NCBI RefSeq assembly: GCF_003063625.1 | Contig: NZ_CP026604.1 | Coordinates: 1,488,001 to 1,552,000, forward strand | Direction: 5' to 3' | DNA: 64,000 nt | From: Saccharobesus litoralis | GTDB lineage: Bacteria > Pseudomonadota > Gammaproteobacteria > Enterobacterales > Alteromonadaceae | In this document: positions 1 through 8,412 of the stretch, one piece after another | Numbering within the stretch: the stretch's first letter is position 1 | Layout: each line of letters starts with the position of its first letter | Notes under the pieces: generated by a model | Database searches by the model: none | What the model was told of the DNA's origin: nothing | Seen by the model: the letters and a program-made list of their open reading frames with translations, nothing else | Made by a program: the position numbers and the translations under genes

Positions 1-93
1 ATTAATGGATTGCATGCGGCAGTTAGCCAAGCATTAGAAAATATTATCGAGCATGGAGTTCGCAAAACTTTAACTCAGGTGTTGGAGCCTTAA
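1..93 (+). CDS. C-terminal end of a CDS cut by the window edge, possibly tagaturonate reductase (UxaB)
   Basis: An open frame enters the window in frame 1 and stops with TAA at 91-93, directly before the uxaA ATG. Only 30 residues are visible. They look helical and contain no diagnostic motif. In many gammaproteobacteria the gene before uxaA encodes tagaturonate reductase (uxaB), and the zero-gap junction implies co-transcription. The identity is therefore inferred from context only; another uronate gene is possible. Confidence 0.45.
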   Translation: MNGLHAAVSQALENIIEHGVRKTLTQVLEP

Positions 94-1584
94 ATGAAAC
101 ACTTAATTCGCCTGCATGAAACAGACAATGTTGCTATTGCTTTAGCGCCATTGTCGCAAGGTATCAAATACGAATTTGATGGGCTTAGCGTTACGCCGAC
201 TCAAGATATTGATAAGGGCCATAAAGTGGCATTGCAAGCTTTAGCTGAAGGTAGTGATGTTATTAAATATGGTGCACCAATTGGGCATGCGTTAAAACCG
301 GTACAAGCAGGCGATTGGATCCACGTTGAAAATGTCAAAACCAATTTACATGACGAGTTGCAGTACACCTATTTGCCAGAAGGTAATCAAGCTAATTTAT
401 TAGCGGATGATTCACCACAAGTGCAAATTTATCGCCGCGATAATGGTGAAATTGCCATTCGTAACGAGCTTTGGGTTATTCCTACTGTGGGTTGTGTTAA
501 TGGTGTGTCAAAGCAGATGGTCACCGAGTTTTTACAAGAACACCCTGATTTAGAAATTGATGGCGTACATGTTTTTCCTCATCAATTTGGCTGTTCACAG
601 CTAGGTGATGACTTAGTCAATACGCGTGGTTTGTTACAAAATATGGCCCGTCATCCTAATGCCGGTGGTGTTTTGATTGTCGGTTTGGGCTGCGAAAATA
701 ATCAAATCGCTATGTTTGAAGCTGGCCTAGGCGACTATGACAAAGACCGCATTAAATTTTTGACCTCGCAATTGGTTGAAGATGAAGTAGAAGCCGGCCT
801 TGAGCTAATGGAAAGCATTTATCAAAGTATGCGTAATGACAAACGGGTTGATGGTCGCTTATCTGAAGTGAAATTTGGTTTGGAATGCGGTGGCAGTGAT
901 GGCTTGTCAGGCATAACGGCTAATCCATTATTAGGTCAATTCTCGGATTATTTAATCCAGCGTGGTGGAACAACCGTATTAACTGAAGTACCAGAGATGT
1001 TTGGTGCTGAAACAATTTTAATGCAACGCTGTAAAGACGAAGCAACCTTTAATGATTTAGTTAATATGGTCAATGGCTTTAAGCGTTACTATAAAAAGCA
1101 TGACCAGCCAATTTACGAAAACCCATCACCGGGTAACAAGAAAGGCGGTATTTCAACGCTTGAGGATAAATCATTAGGCTGTACGCAAAAAGCGGGATTA
1201 AGCCCAGTGCAAGCGGTATTAAAGTATGGTGAACGTTTATCGACGCCAGGCTTAAATTTGTTGGACGCGCCAGGTAACGATGCGATTGCGACCAGTGCAT
1301 TAGCTTCAAGTGGTTGTCATATGGTGTTGTTTACTACTGGCCGTGGCACACCATACGGTGGCTTTGTGCCCACCATGAAAATTGCAACTAACTCAGAATT
1401 AGCGGCTAAGAAAAAGCGCTGGATTGATTTTGATGCCGGTAAGTTAGTGACAGATACATCTATGGAGGAGTTACTACAAGAGTTTATCGATTTACTGGTA
1501 CGCACTTGTAATGGCGAGCCAGTGAAAAACGAAATTAACAATATTCGTGAAGTGGCTATCTGGAAAAACGGCGTTACATTGTAA
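94..1584 (+). CDS. uxaA: Altronate dehydratase
   Basis: This 496-residue protein matches the usual UxaA length (about 495). It dehydrates D-altronate to 2-keto-3-deoxy-D-gluconate in cytosolic galacturonate catabolism, feeding the Entner-Doudoroff lower steps. The N-terminal ~90 residues form the small SAF-like domain. The rest is the UxaA catalytic region, with the conserved GLECGGSDGLSG stretch near residue 265 and a TTGRGTPYGG motif near residue 415. The ATG immediately follows the TAA of the upstream gene, so it is the last gene of a uronate operon, and a hairpin terminator follows it at about 1610. Substrate supply would be pectin or other galacturonate-containing polymers. The family assignment is secure; the operon partners lie outside the window. 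Confidence 0.95.
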   Translation: MKHLIRLHETDNVAIALAPLSQGIKYEFDGLSVTPTQDIDKGHKVALQALAEGSDVIKYGAPIGHALKPVQAGDWIHVENVKTNLHDELQYTYLPEGNQANLLADDSPQVQIYRRDNGEIAIRNELWVIPTVGCVNGVSKQMVTEFLQEHPDLEIDGVHVFPHQFGCSQLGDDLVNTRGLLQNMARHPNAGGVLIVGLGCENNQIAMFEAGLGDYDKDRIKFLTSQLVEDEVEAGLELMESIYQSMRNDKRVDGRLSEVKFGLECGGSDGLSGITANPLLGQFSDYLIQRGGTTVLTEVPEMFGAETILMQRCKDEATFNDLVNMVNGFKRYYKKHDQPIYENPSPGNKKGGISTLEDKSLGCTQKAGLSPVQAVLKYGERLSTPGLNLLDAPGNDAIATSALASSGCHMVLFTTGRGTPYGGFVPTMKIATNSELAAKKKRWIDFDAGKLVTDTSMEELLQEFIDLLVRTCNGEPVKNEINNIREVAIWKNGVTL

Positions 1585-1609
1585 ATTGAATGGCGAGTTT
1601 GCAAAAATA

Positions 1610-1645
1610 AGCGGTAGGGTATACGCATTACTCTACCGCTTTTTT
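1610..1645. terminator. Rho-independent terminator after uxaA
   Basis: AGCGGTAG (1610-1617) pairs with CTACCGCT (1633-1640), followed by a T run to 1645. It lies between convergent uxaA and the flavodoxin-fold gene; the T tract serves the plus-strand transcript. Confidence 0.8.
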
Positions 1646-1661
1646 ATAGGATAAGCAGTCG

Positions 1662-2162
1662 TTACTGTAATTGCTGAGTAAATTGTTCAATCGCCTCGTT
1701 ATGTTTATCAACCTCAAAACTGGATTGACAGCGACAATACAGCATACCTTGGTATTGCATAGCAAAGTAGCTGGACGTTTGACTGAAAATCGCCTCAAAA
1801 CCATCATCAGCTTGTTCAGCTGCACCAGTGGCAATCACACGACTGAACTTATCTTTTAGTGCCCGTCCGCGGCTTTTATCGACTTCAATTAAGTCACACA
1901 TACGGTCTAAAAATAACTTCATGGTGGCACTCGGCGAATACCAATAAATTGGCGAGGCAAATATCCATTGATCATAGCCTAGCAAGTGTTGGATCAAGGT
2001 TGCAAAGTCATCATCTTGATTATTGTGTTCATAATCGTAAGGTTGAATGTGATACGTCGCTAAGTCGATTACCTCTGCATTGATTTGTGTTGCTATGTAT
2101 TGGGTAAGATGTGCTGTATTTCCTTGGTTACGGCTTGTGCCTAAAATAATCACGCTTTTCAC
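1662..2162 (-). CDS. Flavodoxin-fold NAD(P)H-dependent FMN reductase family protein
   Basis: 166 residues with the flavodoxin-like FMN phosphate loop GTSRNQGNT at residues 8-16 and the SPIYWYSPSATMKLFLDR stretch near residue 90, which is typical of NAD(P)H-dependent oxidoreductases that bind FMN. Such enzymes reduce quinones, azo compounds or flavins in the cytosol. It is the second gene of a leftward pair behind a VOC-family gene, under a promoter with a SoxR box. That context fits a response to redox-cycling compounds, which is an inference. The exact substrate is unknown. Confidence 0.85.
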   Translation of the reverse strand: MKSVIILGTSRNQGNTAHLTQYIATQINAEVIDLATYHIQPYDYEHNNQDDDFATLIQHLLGYDQWIFASPIYWYSPSATMKLFLDRMCDLIEVDKSRGRALKDKFSRVIATGAAEQADDGFEAIFSQTSSYFAMQYQGMLYCRCQSSFEVDKHNEAIEQFTQQLQ

Positions 2163-2199
2163 TGGTTGTTCTCCTTTTTGCTATGCTTGAGATCGACGA

Positions 2200-2613
2200 T
2201 CAATATTCATTTCGCTCATTAGGTAAATCAGATAAATACTCGACGAATTCAACTTCAAAGCCATTGGGGTCGTTAAAGTAAATATTCTTGCGATATTGAG
2301 TGTTATTGCCATCTTTACTGTGTAAGAAACCTGCAGCTGCAAGCCGTGTGACAGTTGCATCAAGGTTTTGTGTGACATAAGCAAAATGCGATAAGCCAAT
2401 GGTGTTGGTTTGTAAATTACGATTTTCTCCAGTGCCATTGTCGCAAAAGGTTAAGTATTGAAAGTCATCGCCAAAATGTAACCAACGGCGCTCGGTTCCA
2501 TACCATTTTTGTGTGCCTTGCCCTCTTACATGCCATTGTGGGAAAGCCGCTTGGTAAAAGGCTAAGGTGCTATCTAAATCTTGGACAACTAAATTTAAGT
2601 GTTCTAAGTGCAT
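2200..2613 (-). CDS. VOC (glyoxalase/bleomycin-resistance/dioxygenase) family protein
   Basis: The family signature is present: an opening HLEHLNLVVQDLDSTLAFY, a central HFAYVT, and a closing YFNDPNGFEVEFVEYL with the metal-ligand Glu. These are betaalpha-betabetabeta modules that bind a divalent metal as glyoxalases, isomerases or resistance proteins. A longer frame to 2658 exists, but the ATG at 2611-2613 is preceded by an AAAGGAGA ribosome binding site, whereas the longer start would overlap the promoter -10 box. About 137 residues. It is first gene of a two-gene operon with the flavodoxin-fold reductase, divergent from soxR. Substrate not identifiable. Confidence 0.85.
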   Translation of the reverse strand: MHLEHLNLVVQDLDSTLAFYQAAFPQWHVRGQGTQKWYGTERRWLHFGDDFQYLTFCDNGTGENRNLQTNTIGLSHFAYVTQNLDATVTRLAAAGFLHSKDGNNTQYRKNIYFNDPNGFEVEFVEYLSDLPNERNEY

Positions 2614-2643
2614 TTCTTGTTCTCCTTTGTAAAAGTTAGCGTT

Positions 2644-2674
2644 ACTATAAAACCTCAAGTTAACTTGAGGTAAA
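2644..2674 (-). promoter_or_regulatory. SoxR-dependent promoter with SoxR operator
   Basis: The 18-bp perfect palindrome CCTCAAGTTAACTTGAGG at 2653-2670 matches the known SoxR box of enteric soxS promoters. Reading leftward, a -35-like TTTACC (complement of 2669-2674) and a -10 TATAGT (complement of 2644-2649) are separated by 19 bp. This over-long spacer is typical of promoters activated by MerR-family regulators. The site drives the VOC/flavodoxin-fold pair, with soxR divergent. Confidence 0.88.
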
Positions 2675-2725
2675 GACCTTTTTTTAACTTTTTTACAATG
2701 TCTAAAATGTAGGAGGCAAGTCGTT

Positions 2726-3199
2726 ATGGCAAAAGAACGAGAATTGAGTGTCGGTGATGTGGCTAAACGTTGTGGCGTAAAAGTATCGACACTGCATTTT
2801 TATGAAGACAAAGCATTAATATACAGCTGGCGTAATGCCGGTAATCAACGACGTTATCATCCTGAAGTGCTAAGACGGATCGCAATTATCAAAGCGGCGC
2901 AAAAACTCGGAGTCAGCTTGGACAGTATCAAACAAGCTTTTGCTGCTTTACCCAATAACCGCACACCCACTAAAAATGATTGGCAAAATTTATCTAACCA
3001 ATGGCAGCAAGACCTAAATCAACGCATTAATTATTTAACGAATTTACGTGATCTATTAACCGGTTGTATTGGTTGTGGCTGTTTATCGCTAAACCATTGC
3101 CCTATGTATAACCCTGAAGACATATTGGCAGAACAGGGGAGTGGCGCGGTTATTTTAGACAAGAACGACGATAGAGTCATAATGCGGGATAATAAATAG
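2726..3199 (+). CDS. soxR: Redox-sensitive transcriptional activator SoxR
   Basis: 157-residue MerR-family regulator. The N-terminal winged HTH starts LSVGDVAKRCGVKVSTLHFYE (the run continues through the wing), then comes a dimerisation helix, and then the [2Fe-2S] motif with Cys114, Cys117, Cys119 and Cys125 in the CX2CXCX5C spacing that defines SoxR. The oxidised cluster activates transcription by untwisting a 19-bp-spacer promoter. AGGAGG lies just before the ATG. Its operator sits upstream in the shared intergenic space, so the divergent VOC/reductase pair is the evident direct target. No soxS-like gene is adjacent, in line with the direct SoxR regulation known outside the enterics. Confidence 0.96.
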   Translation: MAKERELSVGDVAKRCGVKVSTLHFYEDKALIYSWRNAGNQRRYHPEVLRRIAIIKAAQKLGVSLDSIKQAFAALPNNRTPTKNDWQNLSNQWQQDLNQRINYLTNLRDLLTGCIGCGCLSLNHCPMYNPEDILAEQGSGAVILDKNDDRVIMRDNK

Positions 3200-3212
3200 G
3201 CGTAAAGCTTGT

Positions 3213-4277
3213 TTATGACAACAAGATGCGGCTAAATTCTGCAAGAAACTCAGAGGTGTCGTTGATATAGTTGGGGTAGGCTTTTTCTATCGATTTTAGA
3301 TCTTGCCCAGCAACAAGTAACACGTTGAAATGGTTATTTTTTTCAAGCTCAGCGTAACGCTGTAAGGCTACAGCTTTTTTACTTGCGCTATAGAAGTAGG
3401 CGCTACCCGTTTGATTTTCAAAGTTGTATATCAGAAGTGTGTAACCCGTGTCTTTGGATTTCTTCTTTAATTCATCTAATGTGAATGCTTTATTAAACAC
3501 ATCGAGTTTATGAAAAGCCGATAGCTGCTCATTTAACTGAATAAGCTCTTGCTTATAGCTGGCAATAGTTTCAGGGCTGAGTGTAAAAGCTCCGTCCTTG
3601 ACCGCTAAAAACTCTCCCATAATGACAAAGAACCTTTTCCAGCTTTCATTTGCTGCCTGCGGGTTGGTTTTTAACGTTTCTTTTTCAATGATGTCGACAA
3701 TTTCAACTGTTGTTGCCCAAAGATGTTGTAAGCGGGTTCGCAATTGAACTTCAATCTGAAACCCCTTCCATGCATGATTGTCGAGATGTTCATAACTTTT
3801 ATAAACCCGATGAATACCTCGATAGCCTGTTGTTTTGGGCTGTTCAATATAGTCGTACACTTTAACTCCGTGTTTAGTACGACTGCTGTCTAGACTTGAA
3901 CTGAGTTTAGTTAAATCGTCTAACGAATCGACAATAACGCGACAACCGCCAATATCATGCATGCGTTTCAAACTAATGGCATTGTCGGTTTTGCCATCTA
4001 AAGATTTACGCTGCAATTTATCGACAATAGTTGGCAGACGTTTTAATCGCCTGACCACGGTTGCTGTTTCAAGCATGCCGAGTTTTCGTACGTGCTTCGA
4101 AACTAAGTTTTTTATAATTTGCAGAGGGTAAAGATGAGTGGCACGATAGCTTTGAATAACCGCAATAGCCTGTTCAAAGTCACCCTCTTTTTTACGGATA
4201 ACACGACCGGCTTTTTCAACTTGTTTACGTGAAAAAGTTAAATATTGTTTACTTTTTCCGTAGTTTTCGTTGACCAC
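3213..4277 (-). CDS. RelA/SpoT-domain protein (single-domain alarmone-synthetase-like)
   Basis: 354 residues with a RelA/SpoT nucleotidyltransferase domain in the middle: MHDIGGCRVIV near residue 108, GYRGIHRVYK near 152, and IEVQLRTRLQHLWATTVE near 176. There is no HD hydrolase domain and no TGS, helical or ACT regulatory region, so it is not the housekeeping RelA or SpoT. The N-terminal ~75 residues are helical and basic. The C-terminal ~130 residues form an extra domain with no motif I can name. The predicted start is GTG with AAGGTGA upstream. Members of this architecture may make (p)ppGpp or (p)ppApp, or modify tRNA as toxSAS enzymes. Which applies cannot be told here. It is a single gene with no evident antitoxin neighbour. 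Confidence 0.8.
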   Translation of the reverse strand: MVNENYGKSKQYLTFSRKQVEKAGRVIRKKEGDFEQAIAVIQSYRATHLYPLQIIKNLVSKHVRKLGMLETATVVRRLKRLPTIVDKLQRKSLDGKTDNAISLKRMHDIGGCRVIVDSLDDLTKLSSSLDSSRTKHGVKVYDYIEQPKTTGYRGIHRVYKSYEHLDNHAWKGFQIEVQLRTRLQHLWATTVEIVDIIEKETLKTNPQAANESWKRFFVIMGEFLAVKDGAFTLSPETIASYKQELIQLNEQLSAFHKLDVFNKAFTLDELKKKSKDTGYTLLIYNFENQTGSAYFYSASKKAVALQRYAELEKNNHFNVLLVAGQDLKSIEKAYPNYINDTSEFLAEFSRILLS

Positions 4278-4357
4278 TTAAACTTTTCACCTTATGACCA
4301 ATTTTCCAGTTACTTACTATTTGCTTTTAAATAAAGCTAACCGCCAAGCTAAACCAA

Positions 4358-6181
4358 CTAAACTAAAAAGCCGCCTGTTTGGCGTTGCCATAATTGCGCA
4401 TAAACTCCGCCTTTGGCTAGTAATTCTTGGTGGCTACCTTGTTCGATAACTTGGCCTTTGTCCATCACAATTAACCTATCCATAGCAGCAATAGTGGATA
4501 AACGATGGGCAATTGCGATAACGGTTTTCCCTTGCATGAGCGCTTCTAGGTTTTCTTGGATGGCTGATTCTACCTCTGAGTCGAGGGCCGATGTGGCTTC
4601 ATCCATAACCAGTATCGGCGCATTTTTTAGTAATACCCGAGCAATGGCGATGCGTTGTCGTTGACCGCCAGATAACTTAACGCCGCGCTCGCCAACTTGC
4701 ACGTCATAACCTTGATTACCGTTATCGTCTTCTAATTCGGTGATAAAGTCGTGTGCATGAGCTTGTTTTGCCGCTTCAATTAAAGCTTGCTCGTCGGCAT
4801 TGGGATCGCCGTATAAAATATTTTCTTTAATAGAGCGGTGCAGTAACGACGTATCTTGCGTAACCATGCCTATCTGTTGGCGCAGCGATTCTTGTTCAAC
4901 TTCCGATATGTTTTTGCCATCTATGGTTATGCTGCCGTCATTAATGTCGAAAAAGCGCATTAGTAAATTAACCAAGGTTGATTTACCCGCACCAGAGCGC
5001 CCGACAATACCGACTTTTTCACCGGGTTGAATATCGATATTAAGCTGTTGGAATACCGGTTTTTCTTTGTTGTACTGAAAGCTAATATTGTTAAAACTAA
5101 TCGCGCCTTGGTTAACTTCAAGGTTTGCGGCGTTGGGTAAATCTTTAATTTCTACTTCTTTTGATACGGTATTTTTACCGTCGATAACTGTGCCTATATT
5201 TTCAAATAGGCTGCTAACTTCCCACATTATCCATTTGGATAAACCTTGCACGCGTAAAGCCAAACTGATGGCAACTGCGATAATTCCGACGGTGATCGCC
5301 GACTCTAACCATAAGTAAATTGATAAACAGGCAACGGCTAACAGCAAGGTGTAATTAATTAGATCGACACTGATAACTAAGCGAGTTACCAAGCGCATTT
5401 GCCGATACACGGTTTTAAGAAAACCTTTCATGCTGGATTCCGCATACTGGATCTCACGTTGCGAATGAGCGAACAGTTTAACGGTTGATATATTGGTGTA
5501 GCTATCGACCACTCGTCCGGTCATTTCGGCTCGCGCATCGGCTTGCTCGGTTGCCACTTGCTTTAGCTTAGGCACGAAAAAGCTTTGGATCACAATATAC
5601 AAAATCAGCCAAATCAGGATAGGCAGCATCATCAAAAAGTCGGATGAAGCCATCAGCCACAGCATAGAAAGAAAATAAACCGAAATATAAACTAAAACAT
5701 CCAGTAGCTTCATTACCGACTCACGCACGGCCAGTGCACTTTGCATCACTTTGGTTGCTACGCGGCCAGCAAAATCACGTTGGAAAAAGCCAACGCCTTG
5801 TTTTAATAAATACTTGTGCATTAACCAGCGGATAGACATAGGATAATTGCCAAGCAAGGTTTGATGGGTCAGTAAGGCATGCAACAAACTAAGTAACGGC
5901 ATACCGATAACTAATAAAATGAGCATTGGCCATAGGCGATCGCCCTGATCTTGCCAAAAAGTTGCTTTATCTTGGCTGCTTAAAATATCGACCAGTTCAC
6001 CCATATAACCTAATAATGTCACTTCGGCGATCGCGATGGCCGCACTGAGTAATGACATTAAAATTAACGGTAATTTAAAACCGCGTGAATAATACAAACA
6101 AAACGCGACTAACGAGCTAGGCGGCTTGTCAGATTGTTGCTCAGGAAAAGGTTTGGTGAAACTTTCAAACAGTCGGAACAT
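4358..6181 (-). CDS. ABC exporter, fused permease and ATPase (MsbA/multidrug type)
   Basis: 607 residues. Residues ~30-330 hold about six membrane segments of a type-IV ABC exporter domain. Residues ~355-607 are the nucleotide-binding domain with Walker A GRSGAGKST near 394, the signature LSGGQRQR near 504, Walker B ILVMDEATSALD and the H-loop IAHRLSTI. It acts as a homodimer or heterodimer in the inner membrane, exporting lipid-like or drug substrates. No second half-transporter is adjacent, so a homodimer is likely. It is monocistronic and the substrate is unknown. Confidence 0.9.
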   Translation of the reverse strand: MFRLFESFTKPFPEQQSDKPPSSLVAFCLYYSRGFKLPLILMSLLSAAIAIAEVTLLGYMGELVDILSSQDKATFWQDQGDRLWPMLILLVIGMPLLSLLHALLTHQTLLGNYPMSIRWLMHKYLLKQGVGFFQRDFAGRVATKVMQSALAVRESVMKLLDVLVYISVYFLSMLWLMASSDFLMMLPILIWLILYIVIQSFFVPKLKQVATEQADARAEMTGRVVDSYTNISTVKLFAHSQREIQYAESSMKGFLKTVYRQMRLVTRLVISVDLINYTLLLAVACLSIYLWLESAITVGIIAVAISLALRVQGLSKWIMWEVSSLFENIGTVIDGKNTVSKEVEIKDLPNAANLEVNQGAISFNNISFQYNKEKPVFQQLNIDIQPGEKVGIVGRSGAGKSTLVNLLMRFFDINDGSITIDGKNISEVEQESLRQQIGMVTQDTSLLHRSIKENILYGDPNADEQALIEAAKQAHAHDFITELEDDNGNQGYDVQVGERGVKLSGGQRQRIAIARVLLKNAPILVMDEATSALDSEVESAIQENLEALMQGKTVIAIAHRLSTIAAMDRLIVMDKGQVIEQGSHQELLAKGGVYAQLWQRQTGGFLV

Positions 6182-6414
6182 ATTAGGGAAAAAGCCAATA
6201 AAAACGATGGCCGCATACTAGCATTGATTCACACAACACGCCGCTAAATTAGCAGGCTGCCAGTGTCTTTTACTGAACAAAAAGCGATTAATTGCAAAGG
6301 TTAAGCTGTTAACGCAATTACATTTAATTACAACACCCCAAAGTCATAACTGTTAAATTGTTGTCTTGCACAGGTGGTCGTACCTGTTAGTGAAGCAATT
6401 TATGGACAAAGTTA

Positions 6415-8148
6415 ATGATATATTCCCTTCGAAATATTTTAAGACCTGTTGTGTTAGTGTTGAGTGTGACGCTTTTTTTGAATGCTTGTAGTGGTGGAAA
6501 AAATAGCGGCGCAGAAAATGGCGGTGAAAATGAAGAAACGCCCCCACAAGCTAATCAGCCTTCTGACATTCCAGACAATGTCATTTCGCGAGTTATCTTT
6601 CGTGATCACGATCCGCAAATAGGGCTGTTGGGCGGTGAGATGTTATTACAAACTAATACAGCACAGCCAATTTCAGAACCTTTTTTAGCGCACGGTATTT
6701 CTCACGTGTTTTTGTATTGGGCTGATGCCAATGGCGATCCCCTAGGTGAGCCTTTTCAACAAAGTGAAATAAGCCAATTACAAAATCTGACTGTCGATAA
6801 TGGCACTAGCTTTCCAAGTGACGTGAGATTTATCAAGGTTTACGTAGCCAACTCATTGGGTCGAGCAGAACAAGGGGTTCATTTTCGGTTTGATGATTTT
6901 ATTGGCAATGCGCAAATGGCTGGGGCGGGTGGTAACGAACAAACGTCTTGGTATTATGGTGATGATAGACCGTTAATTAGTATTGTTCGCCAGAATGGTA
7001 TTTGTCGGTTAGACAATGGTTTAGTCAGTGTCATTGATATGGCCAATGAGCGAGATGAAGATTGGCATAATCGCACGGATAATTCATCTGCGAATGTGGC
7101 TGACGATGATTTGTATCCTGCGTATGAGTTTGCGTGTGATGCTGAGCCTGTAAACAGCCATAGAGAGATCGCCGATGACATTGGTGTTTGGACGTATTCA
7201 ACCCTGAATGATGCAATGTTTTATGGCACCTTGGTGTATGACGCTTTTGTAAAATACTTCGGTGAGCCGCCCCTAAACGACAAAATACGTATTCGAGCGC
7301 ATTATGCGGCAAGTTGGCGATCTTACGCTTATTGGGATGGGGCTTACGCAAATTTTTCTGATGCATATCCTTTACAATATTCAACCTTATCGCTGGATTC
7401 AGTGGCTCATGAAGTCGCTCATGGTGTATTAACCCGTATTTCTGCCTTAGATCCTTGGGTTAACGACTTGAGTCCTGATGCTAAAACGCTACATGAAGCT
7501 TTTGCTGATATCAGTGGTGTAATGGCTAAATACGAGATGACAGGGCAACTTGATTGGTTGCATGGCGGTGAGAATCACGGCTGGGTGAGACAGCTTGACC
7601 GGATTAAAACCGAGCATGGAGCTATAGCCAGCTTTTTGGACTATGACGCCGCGCAAGATAATTACTATCGACGGATAGGCATGTTGACCTACCCGTTTTA
7701 TTTGCTGAGCCAACAGTGGGGTATCGAGCCTGCCTACCACGCTTATTTAAACGCCGCCAAACATTGCTGGCTGCCGTCAAGTTCGTTACCAGATGCGGCG
7801 CAATGTATTAAACAGCAAGCCGTTGCTGTTGGAGGCTCAGAACAAGATGTGGTTGATGCGTTTAAAACCGTTAAAATTAAATTGTTTGAGCAAGGGGTAC
7901 TGAGTCATTTCACCCTTGAACAAAATGGCTATCAAATAGCTTTGACAGACAATAGCCAAACCGATAGCCAAGTGCTTAACTGGCATTGGACTTTAGGTGA
8001 TGGCACAAGCTCAAATTTACCTAATCCAACGCATACCTATGCGCAAGCAGGTGAGTATCAAGTTAAGCTAACGGTTACGGATCAAAATTATCATCAGGAT
8101 ACGTTTACCCGCCAAATTGAGGTAACAGTTGAGGTAAACGCACAATAA
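6415..8148 (+). CDS. Lipoprotein, M4 (thermolysin-like) metallopeptidase homologue with C-terminal PKD domain
   Basis: 577 residues. A signal peptide ends in the lipobox LFLNAC (Cys25). The zinc site HEVAH is at about residues 332-336 and HEAFAD supplies the third ligand Glu near residue 361, the HExxH plus NExxSD layout of M4 peptidases. The region where thermolysins carry the catalytic VHxNSG or VHYSSG histidine instead reads YYRRIGMLTYPFYLL. The transition-state His may therefore be missing or displaced, making this a divergent peptidase. Residues ~500-570 (LGDGTSS...HTYAQAGEYQVKLTVTD) form a PKD domain, often used for polysaccharide or protein surface binding. It is probably outer-membrane anchored. 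No propeptide domain of classic M4 type is obvious. Confidence 0.8.
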   Translation: MIYSLRNILRPVVLVLSVTLFLNACSGGKNSGAENGGENEETPPQANQPSDIPDNVISRVIFRDHDPQIGLLGGEMLLQTNTAQPISEPFLAHGISHVFLYWADANGDPLGEPFQQSEISQLQNLTVDNGTSFPSDVRFIKVYVANSLGRAEQGVHFRFDDFIGNAQMAGAGGNEQTSWYYGDDRPLISIVRQNGICRLDNGLVSVIDMANERDEDWHNRTDNSSANVADDDLYPAYEFACDAEPVNSHREIADDIGVWTYSTLNDAMFYGTLVYDAFVKYFGEPPLNDKIRIRAHYAASWRSYAYWDGAYANFSDAYPLQYSTLSLDSVAHEVAHGVLTRISALDPWVNDLSPDAKTLHEAFADISGVMAKYEMTGQLDWLHGGENHGWVRQLDRIKTEHGAIASFLDYDAAQDNYYRRIGMLTYPFYLLSQQWGIEPAYHAYLNAAKHCWLPSSSLPDAAQCIKQQAVAVGGSEQDVVDAFKTVKIKLFEQGVLSHFTLEQNGYQIALTDNSQTDSQVLNWHWTLGDGTSSNLPNPTHTYAQAGEYQVKLTVTDQNYHQDTFTRQIEVTVEVNAQ

Positions 8149-8239
8149 TCTTATTAGTACGGTTTCTATTTAATTTTGATTAGTACTCTAAGTAGAAAAG
8201 CGTGCGAGATTAAAGACCCGTTCTCCCGTTCCATTGCTG

Positions 8240-8395
8240 GGACGAATTTGTAGGGCAGAATTTATTTCGGCTAACACAAGGTTTGCCGATGTGAAATCGA
8301 CCCTACAAGGTATTCAGGTAGGGCAGGATTTATTCCTGCAAATGCAGGATTTGATAGATACGCTGTGTTAATCGGTATAAAACCGACCCTACAAT
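8240..8395. repeat. Intergenic hairpin repeats (TTTA-loop family)
   Basis: Two related copies are visible. The first begins GTAGGGCAG at about 8251 with ATTTATT and is closed by ACCCTAC near 8300. The second has the hairpin GCAGGA-TTTAT-TCCTGC at 8323-8339, followed by CCTGCAAATGCAGG at 8335-8348 and closed by ACCCTAC near 8387. They belong to the dispersed hairpin family found at 14.7, 48.4, 58.9, 59.8 and 62.5 kb. No coding function. Confidence 0.7.
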
Positions 8396-8412
8396 TTAGC
8401 ATGTATTATTTT

